Source of the DNA: Antennarius striatus
Lineage: Eukaryota; Chordata; Actinopteri; Lophiiformes; Antennariidae
NCBI RefSeq assembly: GCF_040054535.1
Contig: NC_090797.1
Coordinates: forward strand, 8,611,001-8,675,000
Direction: 5' to 3'
Length of the DNA: 64,000 nucleotides
Within the stretch, counting starts at the first letter, position 1. Each line of letters begins with the position of its first letter. The notes under the pieces are model-generated. The model was given only the letters and a program-made list of their open reading frames with translations. It was not told where the DNA came from and did not search any database. Shown piece after piece: positions 1 through 12,000 of the stretch. Made by a program: the position numbers and the translations under genes.

Positions 1-3000
1 TGATATACTAGTGGTACCAAATGTCACTCAAGAAGCTGTTATGAAATGTTCTAAAATTTGGTTCTATCTGTATGCCTCAGATTGAGATCGTATCTACCAC
101 CGTCACTCTTAACCCTAGCAGAAACTAAAAACTTTGACCCTAATCTAGCACGTCCCTTAACACCTCAATAAATCATTGTTGCCGTGCAGAGATATTTAAT
201 GCACTGGTCTTGTAGGCAGCGACATCACAATGCACCTTGCTGCTGCTCCCCACCATCCATCCCATTGCCAAATTCATTCACCCCTGCATGCAGGTTTTCC
301 AGGACCAGTCAGCATCGTTCTCTATATCGCACTCTTTGTGTGGCGTTTCCAGGGAGTCGTTGGACAACCACCAACAGCAAAGCTGCGAGTCCTGTTGGTC
401 CAGATGCTGGTTGCAACACCCACATGCTATGAAGTGGTCATGACCGCCTGCTTGACTGCCAGTTTTCTGCCAGTTAAGACGTTTTGTCCTCCACAGCGGC
501 GCTCCACTTGTATAAGCATCTATGTTCTCCTCGTTTAGGCTGAGAGACACTGAAATTCTTTCGTCATTGCACGTCTTCTGATTGTAGTTTTCTTCTTCAA
601 AATCAAGCTTGCTGGTGAATTCCATCGCAGTGATTCATATCTCAGTTTGAGGGCTTGTATAATGGTCTCAATACCGCCAGCAGTTGCAGCCTGAAGTTGT
701 TGAATGTTAAGGAGTTTGACAAGGCATGAGGGTGTCCAGACATTGTATGATGTGAGAATGTGACAAAGTGTTGGCTACCAGTAGAAAAGTTCGACAACAG
801 TAAAAGGTACAACCCTTTAAATGTTACAGAGAATATATTTGCCTTCTCTGCTTCGCCTTACGCTGGGCAGTCACTGAACTGCATTTTCTTGTGCTGAAAA
901 TGCAGCGCAGCAAACACTCCATCCTTTCTTTGAAAAGACGATGAGGTTTGAGCAGCAGGGTGCTGTGCCTTGGAAAATATGCGCTCCCTGTCTTTCTCCG
1001 TTTCCCTCGTTCTCTTATAGCCTTACTGTCATTCCTTGTGTGACTACTTTCTTCCTAATCATCACATGTATCAGGTATCAGTTGCTGTGTAATTTATCTG
1101 GAGAATACACTTGTGTTCTATTGTGTATAAGACCCAGTAGTGTAACAGCTTGGCTAAAGAAGGTGTGCTCCTTTCCCTGAACTCTTCCCCTCCAGTCTGG
1201 TTGTATTGACCTTGGCAGTCATCTGATTAATAACGTGTCCAGAGATGGTGTTGCAACGACAGTGGGCTTTCTGTGCTCAGAGTGCTTTTGCCAATACACC
1301 TTACACATGTCACCAGTAAAGTAGCACACTAGAATTTTAAGACTACAAATTTCCTACCCTGACAGAAATGCTAAATACTAGTTGGTGGAAATTCTTTTTT
1401 TTTTTCTTTTTTTTTTAGGTATTGAAACAAACTGCAGTCTATGAAACAGAGAAAAAAAAAAATCCACGAACGTAGTCAGTTTTTCCAATTATTAGCCTGA
1501 CCCAGAAATCCTCAGTTGTCTTTGTGATGCTTTAGCAGGCAGGACTGTGGTGTGATTTCACTGCAATGTTCATTCCATGAATCTGGTCTGTTACGGGAGT
1601 TTTTTTTGGCTAAAGTGTGAGTGCTAAGTGGCTCCCTGTCCTAAGTCACTTCATATTTTATCAGTTCATGCTGAAATATTCACACTAATTCTAGAGTGAG
1701 TGCGAGATATATAATCTTATTGCTGATTTCTGCAGAATGAATGATCCACAAACTCTTGAAATATAACAAGATGGAATATTCCATTATTTTTGGCCACAGG
1801 GTTATTGTTAGTACACAAAGTTCTAATAAAACAAAGCAACCAAATACGAAACGTGTTAAATTCTTCTAGGTGTTTTGGCTTGTAGTCATGACATGAGAGG
1901 TGAAAGTGGAAAGAAGACGGGAAATTGCTTTTAGCAGCCATTGATGAGACTTCCTCTTCAGTGTTTGTCCCTGTCAATTTTATTCAAAGCAAGTGGAGCT
2001 GGAGAAAGGGGTAGAGTGTGCAAACAGCACGACATAGGCAAGCACATACGCATGCACACACTCAAACACACTTAGCTAGGCCTTGCCCCTCAGCAGCAGG
2101 GGATTATGTGGATTACAGGATGATCAGGACACCCCCCTCCCTCCCTCCCCCCTCCCTAGTTTACAGTGGACCTGGTCACACAGTGGAAGGCACTGAGATG
2201 TGAAGAAAGACCTGCTGTGTCCTCTCCATCACTAAGAAAAGGTGTCGTTTTCCCATTAAAACCTGCACTAGAAATCTCTAACCCTTCTTTGAATTACTGT
2301 TCAGCAGAACAAAGAGGCATCTCATGAAAAGAACAGACAGGCGTCCTCCAGATTTAGATCTGTACATTAGGAGAAGTTGAGACACGAGGGATTTGAGGAC
2401 ACTCTGGGACTATCCAATCACATAACGCAAGACCTCCACAAAGAAAACAAGATTATATCGAGTTGCATTAGTGCAGAATCACTATGATTCACTGCTGATA
2501 TCCTTAATGTGTCTTCTTTATCTTTGGCAGTCTCATAAAACCTGGGTTTCAGTAACAAAGACTCATTAAAGCTGTTAAAGAAAGAAAGATACTCAGCACA
2601 GTCCTTGATAATAATTTATGATAGATAACTCTGTGCAACTAAAGAATCCTGCATCCTATTGATCACCTCCCCTCAATTCATTTCCCTTAAACTATAACTG
2701 AACCTTTGTTAGGTAAAATTCTAGACTGAAATATGAGCTTTATACACTTCCTTCATGACCACACACTCCTCCCTCTATGAATCTGTTTGTAAGACTTTTT
2801 TTTGGTCAAAATTCCTTTGATTCTACCTTTTTAATTTGTAATCTTCCATTAGAAATTACTACACATATCTACCAAGCGTATCAGTTTAAGAACTACATTT
2901 TCGGTTTCAAAATCTGCCCCAAATATTGCACTAAACAACCAACCCTCAATAACTTGAATTTAATCCTTATTGACATTAGTGTCAGCACATCTGGATGTGA

Positions 3001-4439
3001 TTCTAATGTCACAGTGCAGAGCACTTCACAGTACTATAAACTCTTAGTGGTACCAGTGATAAAGAGATAGTTTCCAGTACTTTAGCAGCTCTTACAGTCC
3101 CTGCCCAGCCGTAAACTGCCTGACACTTTGCAGGAAGAACGGTGCACATTCTCCAAGAATCCACTCGTTTTTATTGACCATGACCAAGCTGTAAAACTCA
3201 GATGCTTTCTGTACCACTCTGGAATGGGGAAATCCAGCTATCTCTCCAGCACTGATCCTTAGAGGAATGAACATGATGTGTGTTGAGGCTGTCAAACACC
3301 AAACCAAAGATGTTAGATGGCATTAGATGAAGCACTTCATGCAAACTAAATGTGATGGCTTGAAGACTGTTTGTACTTTTGTATGGTTTTCTGTCAAGAA
3401 ATTTGTCAGCAGATGGGTAATGAATGTAAATCAATGAAATTGATACTATTTATTTTATCAAGTACAAGGAAGGGGGTCCTTAAAAGTTTACAGGCGCATT
3501 CATGGAGGCCAGCACCTACAGGCTACTTGGAATCACAGAAGACAAATTTATTACCCCATCAAGAAGGCTGTGTTTTCAATTTCTTTGTTTGTTGTTGGGT
3601 CTGTTGGTTTGTATGCTGGAAGCAATAATACTGCATGAATTTCTGTGAAACTTGATGGAAGGGTGGACAGTGGTTTAGGCAAGAACTTGTAAAACTCTGG
3701 TTAACATCCAGATTAAAAGTTGGACCCTGCGATTTTTTCCCAAACACTGCAAGATAGGGCATTTTCCCTAATTACACAAAAACTACGAAACCATGTGGAC
3801 CAGGCAAGGTAAATAGCTGTGTGTAGAATTGTTGGCGATGGTATGCTCCCTTCTAAGTGCCATTCTAGTTCCAAAGAGAACTGAGTGTCACAGAAATAAA
3901 GAAAATATTCCTGGACATACGTATAAAGACATCGATTGAAACTTCTCTGCAGTGTAAAGACAGCCTTCTCCTTCAAGTCAACAAGACCTCTGTGAGAGCT
4001 ACAGAAAGGAAAACGAAAAAGATGTTTACCTGTCATCGTACGGCGAGGTGCTACATTTGTCAGGCAAATACATGCCAGCGGACATCCTTTGTGTTATGAA
4101 TGGGGTAATTCTACCCAGAAATCATCAAAACTGAAGGTAGAACGACTGCCATCATTACTTTTCCAAAGTAGTAAAATCGTTTGGCATGACTGAATCCTAT
4201 GTCATTGTTTCACCTGTATCTAAAGTGTTATACCCCTGCAGTTCAAGGCTAGTTTTAAGATTTTTTTTTTTTAAGTTAACATGTAGGAAATGTGAACCTT
4301 CCCAAACTTCTAATCCTCAGAATGTATTTAATGCACAAATCTAGATGAGAGGGTTTACTTTTTCATAGATGCATATAATAACTGCACTCTGCTACTCAAT
4401 GACTGAAATGCTGACACACGCTTTCTAATCTGACCTTCA

Positions 4440-5170
4440 TCAGCGTGCACGCTCCCCGAATCCTCCACCCAGAATCCCTTTCAAAGAGCAGCGAGCCATA
4501 AGGCTAGGAAGGTTATTTACCCTTATTTGTTTAACAACAGTCACAGAAAACAGCTCTTTGTTTATGAGGGATTACAGCAGTTATCCATGGAATTGAAGCA
4601 AAGCTTTTAGACCCGATTATTAGATGCGTGTTTTTCCCCAACCTGCCCGAGCTGATTATCTTACATGTTACAATCAGTGCCAGCTGATTTTTCTCTCCCT
4701 TCCAGCTGTTTGTGCAGCAGGGTTGCAAGCTATTTTCAGAATAATAGCGGATGTTAATTTGCAAGGCTTTATAGGGAGGGATCGAAAAACAAGCCAGACA
4801 TCAAGGCAAGGCCCCTCTCTTGGCTTTCAGGGGCCATTATATAATCACCAACCAGGGCGCAATGTCTTATTTCTCTCGTTCTAAATGTTTTGACACCAGG
4901 TGCTACTACCAAGGGTTTCCTACTAGATTTCATTGTTCAGGTGGCTGAAAGTACGGAAAGGAAAGTATTGTGAAAAAGGCTGTAACTGTCAATAACTCAG
5001 AGCTTGAAATTAATATTCATGTTAATATCCGATTTTAGAAATTATTTTCTAATTTCAACACTTACAATTTGGCAGATCGAGAGCCAGTTAAATCTGGTTC
5101 TCCAGCCAGCTAAATAATGCAGGTGCATGGTGTATTTTTAGCATCATTATGTCTAACGTGCAATATGAAA
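4440..5170. promoter_or_regulatory. candidate intronic non-coding element
   Basis: This block within the presumed igf1 intron has no long reading frame and no transposon signature. It is dense in homeodomain-like (TAATTT, TTAATAT, ATTAAT) and E-box-like (CAGGTG, CAGCTG) words, for example around 4640-4760 and 5100-5150. It reads like vertebrate conserved regulatory DNA more than decayed repeat. No alignment was possible, so this is a weak textural call. Confidence 0.2.
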
Positions 5171-6692
5171 GCTCCTCTTTTTCCTCCCTCTCATTCACAC
5201 CTCTATTATCTTCCAGTCTGCGTTGCGACCAAAGAGAATGATGCTTCTGTTTCTGAATGAAACCTGCTCTCAGTCCAAAACAACATTGTCAGGACAAGGC
5301 AGACAGAGAGCAGAAGTTAATGCACTTTGTCAGCACTGGCAGGCTTCTGAGCCAAGAGCTATTAACTCTGAGAGGGAAAGGCATTTCCTCCTTGTAAATG
5401 CCATATTAAATTATTATTATTTTATTTGGTAACAGGGAAAAGCCCATCAGGGCTATATTGCACAAGGTGAGCAGGGAATTGTAAATGGAGAGCTTTTCTG
5501 AAGGCCACCAAAAGAGGGTGGGTTTTAGGGGGTAAGAAGGAAGTGAGCTTCATTGAAACTCAATGTGGTGAGTCAGAAAGCTAAGTGTCACACCTTTAGA
5601 TAATGTTTTTTTCATTTTTTTAGTGGAAATACTGACTATAACAGAATTTCTACCTCACCTTGACTGGTTTTGACCTTAGAGCAGGCATAATGGCATCTCA
5701 GTAACATCCATGTTCTACCAAAAGGACCCTTAGATGTTCAGGCTCCTGCCAAAACTATATATGAATGAACAGTAGGGCAAATCCAAGGGCGAAACAGCCC
5801 CAAAGCCTGCCTGGCTGTTCCTACAGGTTGATCAGGCCAAGAGGATTTGTGGTCTGGTCTTTCTTGACAGTCGTCTGTGTAAAAGTTACAAAATGGTTCA
5901 GTGTTTAGGTGGCTGGTCCCCTCTTAACAATGAATCCCCTGCCAAAAAGGACCCATTGTCATACCCTGTAGAGTCATCATTAAACCTGTTAGTATTACAG
6001 GAGAATCATGTCTGGCCATGCTTTTCTCCATTATTCATAATTAGTTTGATTACTTCTGTTATCAAACATGTAAAATGAATTCACTGCTTGCTCAAGCCCC
6101 ATATTTACTTTCACTGCTTGCCAAACACTGCCTCTTTAACAAACAAATGACTACTGGAATATGAGTTATGTCACATGTGCAACGGGACTGTTGGAATAAA
6201 TGAACAAAAATTTTACTAAAAAACAGAGGATACTTAAGGATTACAATAAGTTTAGACTTTTACGCTTTGCTTTTTCTTCAACCATGGTCATTTGACCATG
6301 CCCACCCCTGCTCAAATCTCAAGATTTCCAAACATGCTACCTGGAACCAAACCAGAGTAAGGCTTTTTCTAAATTGGGTAACAGTGCTGCACCCTCTCAC
6401 GCAAATGTTTATTCAACCTTTGAATCAACATGGCTTTTTTTTAAACAAAAAGACAGACCTTAAAAATCTTTGATTTCACGTTGTTTCAACACCCTGCTGG
6501 TCTTCATTTTTTGATGCCATCTTTTTGCGTGACACGTTTGTCTCTGCACAGGATCAGCTGACGTAGAAAATGAGATTCTTTCACTCTTATGACCTCTCAC
6601 TTCCAGCTCAAATGAGGAGAAAGCCAATCACTGATAATCTCTGCACCACACCCTCATTTCTCAGTTTTTCTCAGTAAACCCCTGCAGACCAA

Positions 6693-6831
6693 TCTGTTAT
6701 TTGAAAGATGGGACCCAGAACCATACACAACCGAGAAATGGGAGAACCTGACCCAAACCCGAACTGGACTCGTCTATCATTTGAAAGCTGGGACCCAGGC
6801 CCAAGCAAAACTGAGAAATGTTGGACCTGAA
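6693..6831 (+). repeat. two-copy imperfect tandem duplication (about 80-bp period)
   Basis: Units at about 6693-6752 and 6773-6831 share the ordered blocks ATTTGAAAG, TGGGACCCAG, GAGAAATG and ACCTGA with scattered substitutions. It looks like a local duplication inside the igf1 intron and has no coding potential. Confidence 0.6.
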
Positions 6832-7141
6832 GTTGGCCACACAAGCCCAATTGGCTCAGCTGATCACTATTGACAAGTTAATATACAAGTTGTCAAAACA
6901 AAACTTTCTGTCTTTCCTAATGAAATGTCAGTAGTCTTTTCTCCTGTGCCTGGTCATGACATGTATGATCCATCTTCCATGCCAAGGAGTTTGGTGAAAG
7001 ATATCCAGCTTTTCTGCGAGGATTCCTCTGGCGCTGATGGAATCAGTATGAGTAATCCCTGCATTAGCCCAGATAAAAGGTCAGCTTGATAGATAACAAA
7101 CATGACTCATTTAAAATTCTGCTGTTTTTTGCCTCAAACAG

Positions 7142-9083
7142 GTAAACCAACAGGCTATGGCCCCAATGCACGGCGGTCACGTGGCATTGTGGATGAGTGT
7201 TGCTTCCAAAGCTGTGAGCTGCGGCGTCTGGAGATGTACTGTGCACCTGCCAAGACTGGCAAGGCTGCTCGCTCTGTGCGTGCACAGCGCCACACAGACA
7301 TGCCAAGAGCACCTAAGGTTAGTACCACAGGGCACAAAGTGGACAAGGGCACAGAGCGTAGGACAGCACAGCAGCCAGACAAGACAAAAAACAAGAAGGT
7401 GAGCACAGCACCAAACAGATACACTCCAAAAAGGGTTTTCTTATCAGGAAATGTAGGGGAAAGGAAATAGGATTGACGTTTTGGTCTAGTTTCTGTCAGA
7501 GCATGCACACACAGTACAACTGACAGGATGCCTAACTACTATTTCATATGACATTACATCTAGCAGTTCACTTTGCTTAGCATAAAGGTGGGAACAGAGG
7601 ATTCAGGTAGTCTAGAACATGAATGGTGCCCAGCCAAGAAACGTGGTCACACAGAATTCCAAATCATTACTTCATTATTCCTTCATTGAAGGAGGACAGT
7701 TTTCGTTTATATCAAATAGACGAAATAAATTGTCTGTTTCAGACATATTGATCGATATATTTAGTTTCTTTCAGTCCAAGTCCAGCCAATTGAATGTGTT
7801 TCAACCTGAGTACAGCCTTTATACTAAGCAAAGATAACCAGCTGTTTTCACCATACCTACAGCAGCATGTCTTTAAATGTTTTATTTCATTGTACTTTTT
7901 CAAAATGATCATACTGTTACTTCAAAGGGTCAGCCAGGGCAAGTTTGTTAGCATCTTATGTTTCGATCCATCCAACTTAAGTGCCATTATTTTCCTCCCA
8001 CAGAGACCTTCACCTGGACATAGTCATGCATCCTTTAAGGTATGCATACAAGTGTTTATCCTAAGTCAAATTTTAGTTTTGTTGTATAACATAAATAAAA
8101 CATCATATAGTATAAGAATCCTTCTGTTTACCAAAAAACATTCTCTCCTTGAGTTGCAAACCTGTGGGAGAGTGTGACCCTTTTTGAATAGGACTGTGTG
8201 CTTTTTACTCTTCTCTCAAAAAAGAAAACCATTAGCAAGAGAAGGAACTAAGTGGTTTTTGTGGTAGACACAGTGGCACTCTCGCTCCCCAGGCAGACTC
8301 TCCACTCTGCTACTGTACATTATGTCCTGAAATTCTGACATCTCACCATAACACACGGACACATGCAGGGTCCGTAGGTGAAGCAGCACACCTGCACGTG
8401 GAAGGGCTGCATGTTACTCAACAGTTCATTAATATGTGGATTGTGATGCACCATAAACATTTTAATTTAAATTACAGTATAGTGTTGAGTCATACAGAAT
8501 GTCGATGTTTTACACTAGATAAGACAATACTGGGTTGAAAAAAAAATTATGGGAAAATGAAAACAACAAATTGTTGTTACAACTGGTATGATGATACATT
8601 TCATTACTGTACCCTTTTACCCTTTTAAATTGTTATCATCCACTTAGGAACATACTGTATTATTTAGAGCTATGGACTCTAACGGCAACAGCAACACAAA
8701 AATGTCAGAAATTATTTGGCCTGTTTCTAAAGTCATGTGTGTCTATGTTATTTAACATCAACAATTTGTTTCAAGAAAAAACCTGAAGCTGAATTTCAGA
8801 ATGAGGAAAAAAACTTGGCGCCTCCCAGTTTGCTACATTGTAACAACCCATTTTTAGAGCCCACCCACTCAGATCTTGAACTTTTCTTTGTGTAATCATA
8901 ACTTTGACCAAATAATTACTCAACTGTTGTGTTTTAATAATCACAAATCATTTTTTTCCTGTATTTCCTATATTGCAGCTGTTTGTCTAAAATGTGTTTG
9001 TACTTTGCCTTCTTTTGTTACAGGAGGTGCATCAGAAGAACTCAAGTCGAGGCAACACAGGGGGCAGAAATTATAGAATGTAG
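7142..9083 (+). CDS. igf1: insulin-like growth factor I, 3' exons (partial gene)
   Basis: This encodes the secreted growth factor that mediates growth-hormone action through the IGF-1 receptor. Exon 3 (7142-7317, extendable to 7398) enters in phase 1 after TTTTGCCTCAAACAG. It encodes the end of the B domain (KPT), a short C domain ([10 protein letters not shown]), the A domain (GIVDECC...LEMYCA, with its four cysteines), the D domain and the start of the E peptide ([16 protein letters not shown]). Two in-phase donors exist, AAG|GTTAGT at 7317 and AAG|GTGAGC at 7398; the second adds 27 residues beginning [11 protein letters not shown] 36-nt cassette exon at 8004-8039 encodes [12 protein letters not shown]. 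The last exon, 9024-9083, encodes [19 protein letters not shown] and a TAG stop. These parts match the multiple Ea-type precursors known from teleosts. The signal-peptide and B-domain exons lie outside the window. Identity is certain. Confidence 0.97.
8004..8039 (+). other. igf1: igf1 36-nt alternative E-domain exon
   Basis: The acceptor TTTCCTCCCACAG and the donor AAG|GTATGC flank exactly 12 in-frame codons ([12 protein letters not shown]). This is the small cassette exon that distinguishes fish IGF-I Ea isoforms. It is phase 0 at both ends, so inclusion or skipping keeps the frame into the last exon. Confidence 0.85.
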
Positions 9084-12000
9084 GGAGGGAGCGAATGGAC
9101 AAATGCCCAGTGACTTGGGAAGAGAGAAGGGAGTGGCCTTACCTGGTACCCCTGTGGAATGGTTCACTGTAACACAAAACAAAGAGGATGCTAATAAAAG
9201 TCCAAATATCTCTTTAAAATGATTCAAACCTGAGAGCTAAGTGATGTTTAAGGGTTTGATGAGGGATCTTGTGATTATTTTATACACTGCACCATTCCAT
9301 ATTGGGAGGAATTCTTTGTTAATGCAATGTAAAAGACTAGTTTAGCTGCTGCTACACGAACAAGAGCTTAATATACCTCCATGTGTGAGCTGCAGCATCC
9401 CCTGGCTCCAGGAAAAGTGGGAATGGATCTGTGCTTCAACCAATCAGAGAGTGGCATTATGTATTTGCAAATGAGTGGTACATCCTGCCCCCTGAACTTT
9501 GTGGAGGTAAATCCATTTTTTCTAAGAGAGTGGATTTATTCACTCCTTTGAGATAGAATACTTTGTCACTGGTCACATATAGCAGTTACTACCCAGTTAA
9601 AATCTGATATCTTACCTTCATAGTTTATGCACAATGCATTACTGAGGATGTTTTTTTTTTTTAAATATAAGGTTAGCTTTGAAGCACAAAGATGTGTTGG
9701 TTCATTATCAGACTTTAAACATTGTTGTAGTTATTTTACCGTGAGCCCAAGTCAAATCCTAACTTCTCATTGACTGAATTTAGCGGTTTTCTGTCTAAGC
9801 GGAGTCCCCGGAAGGCTTGTGTCCAATCCAAATCCCTCCTAAGCCTCAGGAAGTGTTGAGAACCTGAGGTCTGAGTCTACAATCCAAACACTTTTATAAC
9901 AGCAGATCAAGCAACATTAGTGGGGATTTTAAGGAACAGTACGTACTGCAAAAACAATATTGTGCTTCTGCATGTTTTTAAAAAAACAGAGAATTAAATA
10001 AACTAGAAGCTAAATTGAATTAAACCGTTCTTGGCCAGTCACTGCATGGTGCTTGTGTGGTTGTCAGAAATGGGTCACTCAGTGGTCTCAAAGTGCATTT
10101 GGCATAAGTAATTGGAATAAGGCAAATAATGACAATCAGGCAAAATGTTTGTCGTCTGCATCTTTTTCACATGTCACCACTGCAGCCAAATCAGATTTAT
10201 TGTCAACAAATCAGACACTGGTGCTCAACATTGGAGTCTGAGTGGAGGCCTGTGTGGTCAAGGTTAAAAAACAGGTTATGAAAGTTTAGCCGCCACAAGT
10301 CAACAAACGCTCGAAGAGCCTCACATATGTCAAGTAGCTTGAAAACTTTTTTTGTAGCTCTCGGATTTGACAATGTGTTCTTCAACACCGATGATTAAAG
10401 CAAAGGACGGAGATACTCAAACAATAGTCGCATAGATATGAAGTTTAATGATTGGCCGTTCTTGGCATGCTATATTTTGTTAGTTTAGGGAGGCTGAGAA
10501 CTTTGGTACTTCAGTTGTTGATTGGACTGCATTACCAGCCATCGAGGCGAGAGTAACACAAAACTGCAGAGCGTCAATTGAAATGTCCAGTGAACAAACA
10601 TACAGATTACATTTGGAATTTGGAAAATATACAAAACTCACTAGTCCTCTTAGAGATGTGAGACACGGCACACAAACACACGCAAAGCACCCATAGTGTT
10701 TACGAGAGTGTGAGCAAGAATTAATCTGACTTGAACATTTCTGAGTAATAGTAGCAGCTATTTGTTATCTCACGAACAACCCAAAACATCTCATCTTTGG
10801 CTCTGCCTCCTCTGCCTGTGTATAATCAAACAGTACTCCCATTTATGTTAACCTATGCATTACTATCATTCATTGTACATGATGGTTTCATATAACAAAA
10901 CTGTATTAAGAATCCTATCCACTGTATAATGGTGCTATTTTGTAGTTTGTTACTTGCAAGAGATGGCTGAGACAGACAGATGGCAGGGCTTACATTGGAG
11001 GTCTTTTGCACAGCCTTGTGGCCACCATTTTAATAGTGTTTTTATTTGTAAGCTGTTTCAATAAGATAGTAGTGTAAGCGAGTAAATGTATCTGTGTGAA
11101 ATCTGTGAATGCATGGAGATAAAAAAACAAAAACAAAGAAAAAACCATGTTGTGGTCCCAAAAAAGGCAAAATGTTATTTTTTCTACTATTTTTGAATTA
11201 TTTTCTCAAATAGATCCCTTATGCCAAACAACTTGACAAAAGTACTGTGAACTGTGATTCTTCCAATTGTATTGAGATTGTTAAAATTCATGGTGTGCTT
11301 TTGTCTGTCCTGAGATGTGTGTGTGTGTGTGTGTACATGCACTTCACTGGAAGCCAATTATTGATTGTTAAAAAGGCTTAATGCGAGACAATGCAACCTT
11401 TATGGAGCGGTAGCCCTTGTAATTACATATATTTCATAACAGATTAATGCCACATAAAAATTGCTTTCATTTTGCCAGATTCTGTTGAGTCAGAAGCTTT
11501 TAAAACAGTTATGTTTATGTGACACATTAAACTGGAAACACAACTAGAGAATAAGCCATAAAGTCAGTCAATATGCCCATTAGTGCTACTCAAGCTATAT
11601 TCACATTACATTGTTCAAATCATATTGATTTATTTTGACAGGTCACATTCATTAGTGTTGTGTATCTAAGTAATACTAAAAGTGTCTTCCAAAACTGCAG
11701 CCATGTTCACCTTGGTACGTTTTTGCACAACTATTTTGCATCTCCAGGAACAAAAAACTTGACCATGACCATTTGGATTCATGTCACATGGTAACAAGCA
11801 TCCGATCTAAGATGTAAGAGATATCATATGAAAGAAAAACCAATCTGAATTGAAAATAGCTGATTGTTGTGTTCATAGACTTAATTTAAAAATAAAAATT
11901 GGTAATGTGTTGATATAATGTAATGATTCAATTTGTCATTTTGGCACATGTCAAATAAACACGCCGATGTTAATGTGTTAGTTTTTCAAGATGCTGGTGA
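9084..12000 (+). other. igf1: probable igf1 3'UTR and downstream region
   Basis: AATAAA-type poly(A) signals occur at 9193-9198, near 10000 and at 11891-11896, so short and long 3' ends are possible. IGF1 mRNAs of other vertebrates have very long 3'UTRs. Matches to the miR-29 seed (TGGTGCT) sit at 10047, 10219 and 10930. The last is followed by A, making it a full 8-mer. A short (GT)n tract lies at about 11318-11334. The true 3' end cannot be fixed from sequence alone. Confidence 0.45.

Larger units (their letters stand above)
1..7141 (+). other. igf1: igf1 intron upstream of exon 3 (no coding exon seen)
   Basis: The IGF-I signal-peptide and B-domain exons are not recognisable here, so they should lie to the left of the window and this stretch is read as intron. 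It holds only short chance reading frames; the longest, on the minus strand at 278-625, has no recognisable domain. Poly-T/A tracts occur near 1396-1460. An imperfect duplication lies at 6693-6831. A less AT-biased, motif-rich block at about 4440-5170 could be a conserved non-coding element. This is inference from position and from the absence of B-domain codons. Confidence 0.65.

Noticed and set aside
278..625. 115-codon minus-strand frame, Cys/Asn/Asp rich
   Set aside because: No recognisable domain, no splice sites or promoter context, and overlapping frames on the other strand. Likely chance.
1..7141. Search for igf1 B-domain exon (LCGAELVDTLQFVCG)
   Set aside because: No matching codons were seen on the plus strand; the exon must be outside the window.
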